NCBI RefSeq assembly: GCF_001425305.1
Contig: NZ_LMEE01000001.1
Span: 632,646-696,645 of the forward strand
DNA length: 64,000 bases
Source of the DNA: Phenylobacterium sp. Root1290
GTDB taxonomy: Bacteria; Pseudomonadota; Alphaproteobacteria; Caulobacterales; Caulobacteraceae
Direction: 5' to 3'
A program made the translations under genes and the position numbers. Position 1 is the stretch's first letter, and the number at the start of each line of letters is the position of its first letter. The notes under the pieces are model-generated. The model made no database searches, had not been told where the DNA came from, and worked only from the letters and a program-made list of their open reading frames with translations. This document shows, piece by piece, positions 58,001-64,000 of this stretch.

Positions 58001-59271
58001 GCGATCCGGCCGTTGATCGCCAGCACCTTGTCCTTGCGGGTCAGCACAAAGGGGCCGGAGACTCGATCGAGTCCGTATTCGCCCAGCCTGAGCCGGGCCA
58101 CGTCCGCGGAGCCGGCGAAGCGCAGATCGTCCAGTTCACCCGTCAGAACACCATCGACACGGCCCAGACCCATCGACGGCCCCCCGGTCACCTTCGACAG
58201 TTCTCCGGCCGAGGCCGCGAGCGTCACTCCTTGAGGCCCCGCCCGGCGCTCCCCAAGATTGGCCTTCCCTTTCGCGGTGACAGCGACATTGTCAGACGTC
58301 AGTTCCGCCTCGATATCGAAGAGTGATTGTGGGGCCTTCTTTCCCGTCACCGCGAACCGGACCTCTGGGCCGAGCCGGACGACCAAGGACTGGGTAAGCG
58401 TCGATGCGGCCAACTCGATCCGCCCCTGCGCCGTCCCGCCCTCTGGGCCCCAGACACCCTTGGCGTCGACCGGCCTGGTCGCGCCGCTCTCGGCGATGAC
58501 CGTGAATCGGCCGGTCGACTTCTCGCCCTTGGCGTCCACGTGCAGCAGGAACGGCTGGTCTGGCGCGAGGCCAAGCGCACCGGCCAAGGCGCCGCCCTGG
58601 GCCTCTCGAGCGTCGGCGTTGACGATCAGCGGGCGATTGCCGCCGAAGTCGAACTTGGCGTTCAGATGGTCGCCGGGATGCAGCACGCTGGCGACGGACG
58701 CCGTCCCCTTCTGACCTCCATTGCGGCGCATGAGCTCGACCGAGGCATCGACATCGTAGACGCCGCGCGTGCGCGCCAACTCCGGCATCAGTTCCACCCG
58801 CCCGATGGCCCGATCGATGACGATGCTGATGGGCATCCCCTCGGACGGCCGTTTCGGTTCGGTGATGGGGCGACGATAGATCGTGACATGTTCCGCCGTG
58901 ACCTGCGTCGCGTGGAAGCGCCGCCGCACCAGATCGCCAAAGGTCCAGCTCAGGCGCAGGTTGCGGCCTTCAAGCCAAACACCCTTCGGATCGCGTATCA
59001 CGACGCGGCGGACGCTGAAGTCGCGCCAGACGTCGCCGCTGAGGCCCTCGATGTACAAGCGACCGAAACGCCCCACCTTCAAGCCGTTGGCGCGCGTCTC
59101 GATGATCGAGCGGCCCTGCGGCGATAGCGGGCCGAAGCGGCCGGCGAGCAGCGCGGCGCCCGCAAGCACGACGAGCACAGCGCACACCGCGAGCACGATC
59201 CACGCGAGACGGCGCTTCTTCTTCGTCACGGGCGCCGTCGCGCCGTCGTCCTTCGTCGGCGTCTCGGTCAA
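55096..59271 (-). CDS. tamB: Translocation and assembly module protein TamB
   Basis: 1391 aa, normal for the family. A membrane anchor at about 22-44 (basic KKKRR before it) is followed by a long beta-helix of AsmA/DUF490 type with many Gly- and Asp-rich repeats. The DUF490 C-terminus (EVLSQVLFGRSASQLSPLEAAQLASALSSLAGGGGF and the final KLAVRWRKDY) is clear. It spans the periplasm between membranes and works with TamA in outer-membrane protein insertion or lipid transport. The TTG start overlaps the tamA stop (TTGA); a GTG at 59229 is an alternative. Confidence 0.94.
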   Translation of the reverse strand: MTETPTKDDGATAPVTKKKRRLAWIVLAVCAVLVVLAGAALLAGRFGPLSPQGRSIIETRANGLKVGRFGRLYIEGLSGDVWRDFSVRRVVIRDPKGVWLEGRNLRLSWTFGDLVRRRFHATQVTAEHVTIYRRPITEPKRPSEGMPISIVIDRAIGRVELMPELARTRGVYDVDASVELMRRNGGQKGTASVASVLHPGDHLNAKFDFGGNRPLIVNADAREAQGGALAGALGLAPDQPFLLHVDAKGEKSTGRFTVIAESGATRPVDAKGVWGPEGGTAQGRIELAASTLTQSLVVRLGPEVRFAVTGKKAPQSLFDIEAELTSDNVAVTAKGKANLGERRAGPQGVTLAASAGELSKVTGGPSMGLGRVDGVLTGELDDLRFAGSADVARLRLGEYGLDRVSGPFVLTRKDKVLAINGRIAGVGGRGAGLAAALLGARPTAVFDAARLADGRLMLRQIEATGAGLKVDASGGRTLLGGLNFKGKATFSNLAAARAGASGVLAADWSASQGGAGRPWALTLDAKGERFASGFSELDRLLGATPRLQARADVAGRKVSISRGALDGAAINATTAGVLDETGAMRFKLDWAATGPFRAGPVEVTGKASGTGAITGRPSAPRADLLADLEAIDLPRLPLKNAKLTLSFMRGGGGSSGVVALTAASDYGPAAARSAFSFPRGGVDLSDLSVDAGGLTATGAVSLRKATPSAADLNVRLAKGAFLDGGVIAGSVKIVDATGGPRATLNLTANDAVLPGAKIAIRKGVITANGPLSQLPYQAQLQGVSASDRWRLDGAGTLSSENPGYALTFAGDGALGRRDLKTVEPAVLRFGGPERSARLRLLASDGGRISLDASLAKDVAEIRAEVQQLGLGLVNSDLTGKADGTLVLTGRGGQLGGTLEAKLDDARSRGSPRELGLDGELKARLAGDSLDLDAAVTNEHGLRANAKLVLPTETSASPFRIAIARTQPMRGTFFADGEVKPLWDLLVGGERELAGHVQMQGTLSGTLADPRAVGQAEVDNGRFADGATGLVLTDVTLRAALADNAVNISQATSTDGHGGSLAGSGRLSLLRNGASTFKLDLKNFRLIDNDLATASASGQATLDRGADGKVRLAGDLTIDRADVAAKLSGSSGVVNMDVIERNKPVDVSGSLQPVTRSGAAMALDVTLKAPRRIYIRGKGLDVELSLDARVTGTTARPALSGTARVVRGEYDFAGKRFEFDDRGVVYLATSPQAIRLDLSATRDDPSLTAVVRIRGTAARPEITLTSVPTLPNDEVLSQVLFGRSASQLSPLEAAQLASALSSLAGGGGFDVIGNLRSFAGLDRLSLAGGDESGVTVSGGKYLTEDVYLEITGGGREGPSAQVEWRLGRNLSIISKLASQGDGKLAVRWRKDY

Positions 59272-61046
59272 AAGCTTTGCCCGATGCTGAGATAGATCTG
59301 AAATGCGGGATCGCCTTCGCGCTTGTCCAGCGGGACGGCGATGTCAGCGCGGATAGGCCCAAAGCCAAGGTCGTAACGCACGCCGACGCCGACCCCGACG
59401 CTGAAATCATCGCCCGTGGGAAACTCGTTCGTGCCGACCGCGCCCGCGTCGACGAACGCCACGACGCCCCAACGCTCGCCGACCCGCTGGCGCAGTTCCA
59501 GCGAGGTCTCCAGCAACGAAATCCCGCCCTGCGGGGTGTTGTCGATATCGCGCGGCCCGATGGCCTGGAAGGCGTAGCCGCGCACTGAGCCGCCGCCGCC
59601 TGCGTAGAACCGGCGTGAGGCGGGCACCTCAGGGATGCTCCCGCCGAACATCGCTCCGACCTTGACCCGACCCGCCAGGACCGTGCGGGCCTTCTCCCCG
59701 AACGGGATGTAGCTCGTTCCCTGGGTCTGCACCTTGAGATAACCCAGGCTCTCGTCACCGATCAGGTAGGTCGGTTCAGCCCGCACATCCAACCGCCACC
59801 CGCGCTTGGGATCGAGCGGGTCGTCCGATCGATCCAGGGCCCCCGCTGCGAGCCCGGCGACGGTGAACAGGTCCTGCCCAAGCGACGAGATCAGGATCGT
59901 CTGCTTTTCCTCGACCCGGCCGTAGTCCAGCGAGCCGCCGAGGGTCAGGTAGGACGTCTTCCGGAACCGCCGGGTAACGTCGGCGCGGACGCCGACCCCG
60001 GTTTCATCGTAGGCGTCCGTGCGGCTCGAATAGGCCCCCCCGCCGGCCTTGAACGTCTGCTGGGGCCGACGCCAGTGCGGCAGCGTCAACTCCGCGCCGA
60101 GCCGACTGTCGATATTGGAGGCCCTGGCCAGCGCTGACAGAGTGTCGGCCCGCCCAAGAATGTTGTAGCGGGTCCAGCGCGCATCGGCCCCCAGGCCTTC
60201 GGTCGTGGAGTAGCTCGCCCCCAGTTCCAGCGTCCTGGGTTTCCGGTCAGAGAGGCTGACCAAGATAGGACGCCGCCCGTCCGGCGAGGCTTGGTCCTTG
60301 GGCGCCAGCGACACCGTGACGGAGTCGTAGACCCCGGTGTCCAGCAGCCGGCGCTCTAGTTCGCCGACATCTTCCGGGTCGTAGACCTCGCCCGGGCGCC
60401 AGGGGGCCAGGCTCTCAAGCCACCCACGGCGGCTTCGCCCCTCATCGCCGATGATCTTCAGGCCGGCCAGGTGAACGAGTTCGCCGGCGGCGATCTTGTA
60501 GGTCGGCCGGACCGTGCGATCGGCATGGTCGACGATCACTTCGCGCGGCTGGGCGGCGGCGTCAGCATAACCCCGCTTCTGGACCGCGGCGACGATCCGC
60601 CCCTCGGCGTTGATCACGTCGACCGCCCGACCGGGCGCGCCGGTCGCCAGACCCATGACCACTTCCCCGGACTGACGGACGGTCTCCATCGGCTCAGGCG
60701 CGATCCAGTCGATCTGGGGATCGGCCAGGGTGAAGCGCGGCCCAGGCGTCACCCGCACGATCGCGGTCGGCGGATCGCCATCGCCGACGTCCGCATCGAC
60801 TTCGTTGGCGTAGTAGCCTTCAGACCGCAGCACGGCGATGGCGTCCTCGCCGGCGTCGTTCGCGCGCCGCCGCGCTTCGAAGCGGTTGGAGATGGGTTTG
60901 TCGGTCTCACCGATGGCGCGGACAATCGCTTCACGCAGCTCGCCGTCGAGCTGGCCTTCGATGGTCGCGCGTGGCGACTCGGCCCTCGCCGCACCAGACG
61001 CACATATGGCCGCCGAGGCGGCGACCGCGACGACCAATCGTCCCAC
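59268..61046 (-). CDS. tamA: Outer membrane assembly protein TamA (Omp85 family)
   Basis: 592 aa from a GTG at 61046, which has AAAGGA 5 bases upstream and opens a clear signal peptide (VVAVAASAAICASGAARA). POTRA-type domains cover about residues 25-235 (AIVRAIGETDKPISNRFEARRRANDA, DGEGRSRRGW region). The C-terminal 350 residues are an Omp85 barrel with GGGGSVRGYAFQAIG (the RGY-like motif) and a terminal Phe (YLSIGQSF). It is the partner of TamB. The upstream ATG at 61106 would give an odd N-terminus. The stop overlaps tamB. Confidence 0.93.
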   Translation of the reverse strand: MGRLVVAVAASAAICASGAARAESPRATIEGQLDGELREAIVRAIGETDKPISNRFEARRRANDAGEDAIAVLRSEGYYANEVDADVGDGDPPTAIVRVTPGPRFTLADPQIDWIAPEPMETVRQSGEVVMGLATGAPGRAVDVINAEGRIVAAVQKRGYADAAAQPREVIVDHADRTVRPTYKIAAGELVHLAGLKIIGDEGRSRRGWLESLAPWRPGEVYDPEDVGELERRLLDTGVYDSVTVSLAPKDQASPDGRRPILVSLSDRKPRTLELGASYSTTEGLGADARWTRYNILGRADTLSALARASNIDSRLGAELTLPHWRRPQQTFKAGGGAYSSRTDAYDETGVGVRADVTRRFRKTSYLTLGGSLDYGRVEEKQTILISSLGQDLFTVAGLAAGALDRSDDPLDPKRGWRLDVRAEPTYLIGDESLGYLKVQTQGTSYIPFGEKARTVLAGRVKVGAMFGGSIPEVPASRRFYAGGGGSVRGYAFQAIGPRDIDNTPQGGISLLETSLELRQRVGERWGVVAFVDAGAVGTNEFPTGDDFSVGVGVGVRYDLGFGPIRADIAVPLDKREGDPAFQIYLSIGQSF

Positions 61047-61216
61047 GCCAATCCTTTCAAAAGCGCCCCAACCAGCGGTGTAGCCCGCGTCGCGCTCGCC
61101 TGTCACCCACCAGCGATCGGCGAAGGCGCCATAGCAGCAGGCGCCATGCTGCCCAATCCTTGGGCGCCGATGGCCGGCTGGGGCGTCGGGGCCGAAATCA
61201 GGCTCTATTCCGCCCC

Positions 61217-61255
61217 ACCTTTCCTAAGCTTTTCCCATCGGAAGGCAGGAAAGGT
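61217..61255. promoter_or_regulatory. Inverted repeat in the leader of the ATP-grasp operon
   Basis: ACCTTTCCT (61217-61225) and AGGAAAGGT (61247-61255) are exact complements, with an inner TTCC-CATC-GGAA hairpin. It ends 9 bases before the GGAG of the ATP-grasp gene. Operator or RNA structure; also within the divergent region of tamA. Confidence 0.45.
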
Positions 61256-61274
61256 CTGACGAGTGGAGTACGGC

Positions 61275-62759
61275 GTGGCGACGCAAGACCCCGACTGCGC
61301 ACCGGGCGCGACAACGGCCCCACCGGCCGCCTCGCCCTATGACGAGATGCTCACCGCCGAGGGCGGCGTTCGCGCCCACTATGCAGGGCTGCACCAGCGC
61401 ATCGGCACGCTGGCTGCTGCTGAACTGGCCGAACGGCAGCGCACACTTGAGCGCTACTTCCTGCTCCAAGGGATCACCTTCACCGTTTACGGGGGCGATA
61501 GCAGCACCGAGCGGATCATTCCCACCGACCTGCTGCCGCGGATTATTCCCGCCGCGGAGTGGGAACGGATCGAGGCTGGCCTGACCCAGCGCCTGCGCGC
61601 GCTGAACATGTTCCTGGCCGACATCTACGGCGCCCAGCAGATCCTGATGGACGGCGTCGTCCCGCGCGAACTGGTGCTGGGCGCGCCTTCCTATCGGCGC
61701 GAGATGCAGAACCTCTACGTGCCGCACGAGGCCTATGCGAACGTCTGCGGATCGGACCTGATCCGCCAGCCGGACGGAGCCTTTGCGGTGCTGGAGGACA
61801 ACCTGCGCGTCCCATCCGGCGTGTCCTACATGCTGGCGAACCGAGAGGCGTCGCGCAGGACCTTCCCGGGCTCCTTCCGCGCGGCGGGCGTGCGCGCCAT
61901 CGACCGCTACCCCGATCTGCTGCTGGCGACGCTGAAGAGCATGGCGGCCGACTGGCGCCCCAACCCGCAGATCGTGGTGCTCACGCCCGGCGTCTACAAC
62001 TCGGCCTATTACGAACACGCCTATCTTGCCCGTCTGATGGGTTGCCCGCTGGTCGAGGGCCGCGACCTCGTGGTGCACGACAACATGGTCTACATGCGGA
62101 CCACGACCGGTCTGCGACGGATCGACGTGATCTATCGACGGGTCGACGACGATTTCATCGATCCCCTCACCTTCCGGCGGGATTCCGCGCTGGGGTCGGC
62201 CGGCCTCTTCAACGCCTATCGGGCCGGCAATGTGGTGATCTGCAATGCGCCGGGGACGGGCGTCGCGGACGACAAGGCGGTCTACGCCTACGTCCCGGCC
62301 ATCATCCGCTACTACCTGGGCGAAGACGCGATCCTGCCGAACATCGAGACCTATCTTTGCCGCGAGCCGACCCAGCTCGCACATGTTCTCGGCAACCTCG
62401 ACAAGCTCGTCGTGAAGGCCGTGGGCGCCTCGGGCGGGTACGGGATGCTCATCGGGCCCCACGCCAGCCGCCAGGAGCGCGAGGCCTTCGCCGCGGCGAT
62501 CGCCGCCGACCCGGCCAACTACATCGCTCAGCCGACCATCCAGCTGTCGACGGCGCCCTGCCTGGTCGATGGCGAGATCGAACCGCGCCACGTGGACCTG
62601 CGGCCATTCATTCTTTCGGGGGAAAAGATCGTCGTGACGCCGGGCGCACTCACGCGCGTCGCTCTCAAGAAGGGTTCCCTGGTCGTCAACTCCAGCCAAG
62701 GCGGGGGCTCCAAAGACACCTGGGTCCTCGAATCCGCGCCGTCGGAGACCCAGCCATGA
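61275..62759 (+). CDS. Circularly permuted ATP-grasp protein (DUF404/DUF407)
   Basis: 494 aa. The N-terminal DUF404 part has FTVYGGDSSTERIIPTDLLPRIIP and the ATP-grasp region has VLEDNLRVPSGVSYMLANR, PGVYNSAYYEHAYLARLMGCPLVEGRDL and, near the end, KAVGASGGYGM. The family resembles glutathione synthases and likely ligates amino acids or peptides. The GTG at 61275 is chosen because GGAG sits 6 bases upstream; a GTG at 61263 adds four residues. The stop overlaps the alpha-E gene. First gene of a conserved ATP-grasp/alpha-E/transglutaminase set. Confidence 0.92.
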   Translation: MATQDPDCAPGATTAPPAASPYDEMLTAEGGVRAHYAGLHQRIGTLAAAELAERQRTLERYFLLQGITFTVYGGDSSTERIIPTDLLPRIIPAAEWERIEAGLTQRLRALNMFLADIYGAQQILMDGVVPRELVLGAPSYRREMQNLYVPHEAYANVCGSDLIRQPDGAFAVLEDNLRVPSGVSYMLANREASRRTFPGSFRAAGVRAIDRYPDLLLATLKSMAADWRPNPQIVVLTPGVYNSAYYEHAYLARLMGCPLVEGRDLVVHDNMVYMRTTTGLRRIDVIYRRVDDDFIDPLTFRRDSALGSAGLFNAYRAGNVVICNAPGTGVADDKAVYAYVPAIIRYYLGEDAILPNIETYLCREPTQLAHVLGNLDKLVVKAVGASGGYGMLIGPHASRQEREAFAAAIAADPANYIAQPTIQLSTAPCLVDGEIEPRHVDLRPFILSGEKIVVTPGALTRVALKKGSLVVNSSQGGGSKDTWVLESAPSETQP

Positions 62760-63688
62760 TGCTCGCCCGTGTCGCCGACAGCCTCTACTGGATCGGCCGC
62801 TACGTCGAACGGGCCGAGCACTTGTGCCGTCTGTCGGACGTCATGCTCAACGCCACCCTCGACCGCAACGAGGCGGCCGGCCTGGTCTCGCGCATCGTAC
62901 TTTCCGCGGTCGGCGATGCTGAGCTGCACAGCGCCGACGATCCCTACCAGCTGGCCATGGCGCTTGCCTTGGACCGCAATGACGGCGGCTCCATCGTCTC
63001 CTCGCTGTCGCGCGCCCGCGAGAACGCCCGCCAGGTGCGCGACCAGATCACGACCGAGACCTGGGAGCGGCTCAACCTCGTCCACCTGCGGGTCACCGGC
63101 CATGATGCGCCCCGCGCCTTCAACGACGGCGCTTCGGCGTTCCTGCACGACATCATCGCCGACCTGCACCTCTTCAAGGGCGCTGCGGACGCCACGATGA
63201 GCCATGGCGAGGGCTGGCGCTTCCTGCTGCTTGGCGTGCACCTGGAGCGCGCGCAACTGATCGGGCGGCTGCTGGAGGCCTGTTTCGGCGTCCGCCGCGC
63301 GCCCGACGATCACATGGCGCTGATGAGTGTGCTGCGGATGAGCTGCGCGCTGGAGCCTTACCTGCGACGCTTCACGTCCGACGTTCAGGGGCGCAAGGTC
63401 CTGGAGTTCCTGCTGCTGGACGAGGAGTTTCCACGCTCGATGCGTTTCTGCACTGCGCGGATCGAGGAGTATCTGGGCTCGGCTGCCCGCCCGGCCGAGG
63501 CCAGCAGCCATACGGCGCCGGAACGGCTCGCGGGGCGTCTGCGCGCCCGGCTGCAGTATGCGGACATGGAAGAATTCGACGGGGCCAGCGGCCTGATCGC
63601 CAGCGTTCTCGACGACTGCGCCGCGCTGCATCAGTCGATCTACGATACCTTCGTCGCCTACTCCCTCGAAACCCGGCTGCCGGCTTAA
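62756..63688 (+). CDS. Alpha-E domain protein (DUF403)
   Basis: 310 aa, nearly all alpha-helical, with the family opening MLARVADSLYWIGRYVERAEHLCRL and RFLLLGVHLERAQLIGRLLEACF. Alpha-E proteins are found next to circularly permuted ATP-grasp proteins and transglutaminases. The ATG at 62756 overlaps the ATP-grasp stop (ATGA). Its role is unknown; it may be a structural partner in peptide ligation. Confidence 0.9.
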   Translation: MMLARVADSLYWIGRYVERAEHLCRLSDVMLNATLDRNEAAGLVSRIVLSAVGDAELHSADDPYQLAMALALDRNDGGSIVSSLSRARENARQVRDQITTETWERLNLVHLRVTGHDAPRAFNDGASAFLHDIIADLHLFKGAADATMSHGEGWRFLLLGVHLERAQLIGRLLEACFGVRRAPDDHMALMSVLRMSCALEPYLRRFTSDVQGRKVLEFLLLDEEFPRSMRFCTARIEEYLGSAARPAEASSHTAPERLAGRLRARLQYADMEEFDGASGLIASVLDDCAALHQSIYDTFVAYSLETRLPA

Positions 63689-63701
63689 GCGGACCTGATC
63701 A

Positions 63702-64000
63702 ATGCTTCTCGAAGTGCGGCACGTCACCCAGTATCACTACGCCGAAACCGTGCGCGAAAGCGTCATGGAGGTGTGGATGCAGCCGCAGAAGGCCGCAAGG
63801 CAGCGCCTTGTCTCATTCGACCTGGAGGTCGACCCGGCCGCGCAGCTGTTCTCGTATGCCGACCCGTTTGGAAACGCGGTCTACCACTTCGACGTGCCCC
63901 AGCCTCACGACCGCCTGCGGATAGTCGCCAGCGCCGCGGTCGAGACGCAGGCCCCTCCCGCGCTCCCAGACGCGCTCGACCTTGGGGAGTGGGATCGCCT
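63702..64000 (+). CDS. Transglutaminase-like protein, N-terminal part (cut by window edge)
   Basis: The first 99 codons are present from the ATG at 63702, 13 bases after the alpha-E stop. The sequence (MLLEVRHVTQYHYAETVRES, WMQPQ, YADPFGNAVYHFDV, LRIVASAAVET) is the bacterial transglutaminase N-terminal domain. The catalytic Cys-His-Asp core would follow beyond base 64000. It completes the ATP-grasp/alpha-E/transglutaminase set. Confidence 0.88.
   Translation, partial: MLLEVRHVTQYHYAETVRESVMEVWMQPQKAARQRLVSFDLEVDPAAQLFSYADPFGNAVYHFDVPQPHDRLRIVASAAVETQAPPALPDALDLGEWDR

Noticed and set aside
55579..58326. Two long open frames opposite tamB
   Set aside because: Both are antisense shadows of tamB, with no start signal and skewed composition.
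61224..63727. Long open frames opposite the ATP-grasp and alpha-E genes
   Set aside because: The forward genes have family motifs and coupled starts; the reverse frames have none.

Overview
This 64 kb window is a high-GC, densely packed stretch of core chromosome. I infer an alphaproteobacterium of the Caulobacterales (Caulobacter or Phenylobacterium type). The reasons are the gene families, the dnaB-alr-radA-cvpA-purF order, Cpa/Tad pilus genes, TamA/TamB, an alphaproteobacterial-type BamB/TPR/Der cluster and frequent GTG/TTG starts. I see no insertion sequence, prophage, CRISPR array, tRNA or rRNA gene. No gap between genes exceeds about 250 bases, and many genes overlap by 1 to 4 bases.

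Layout. Bases 1-1953 hold a small accessory cassette: a truncated gene end, then an HxlR regulator divergent from an SDR and a 2-hydroxychromene-2-carboxylate isomerase-like protein. A DUF3667 membrane protein (2008-3144) converges on purC (3141-4112). A reduced Tad/Cpa pilus operon runs leftward (10871 to 4184: cpaB, cpaC, cpaE, cpaF, tadB, tadC), with no cpaD, pilin or prepilin peptidase. A secreted peroxiredoxin and the rpsF-rpsR-rplI ribosomal operon with a strong terminator follow. Then comes a six-gene leftward cluster (20008 to 14042: DUF4129, DUF4350, MoxR ATPase, DUF58, SpoIIM-like, RDD) that converges on another membrane protein gene. dnaB, alr, a YIP1 protein (opposite strand), radA, cvpA, purF, a bile-acid-symporter-family transporter and an SDR occupy 20260-29482. 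Leftward der, bamB, a TPR protein, a TetR regulator and a dicarboxylate symporter follow.

The second half holds an XRE regulator, panB downstream of an ECF sigma/partner module, an ArsC-like protein, and the alanine catabolic set ridA-dadA-dadX with a divergent Lrp regulator. Next are a large secreted lipase-like protein, the operon guaB-MAPEG-rsmB-guaA, an MFS/LysR divergent pair, ppx/gppA-rlmE, hspQ, phhA, and tamA-tamB-lipoprotein. The window ends in a circularly permuted ATP-grasp/alpha-E/transglutaminase operon that is cut by the edge.

Themes. Four purine genes are present (purC, purF, guaB, guaA). Envelope biogenesis recurs (BamB, TamA/TamB, Tad, MoxR cluster). Two alanine racemases occur, one likely biosynthetic and one catabolic. 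The most interesting points are the MoxR/DUF58 membrane cluster, the truncated ATP-grasp operon, the reduced pilus locus with a degenerate CpaE, a large inverted-repeat structure upstream of hspQ, and a start codon that a hairpin may hide after purF. In addition, four convergent gene pairs each share one CTAG as both stop codons.
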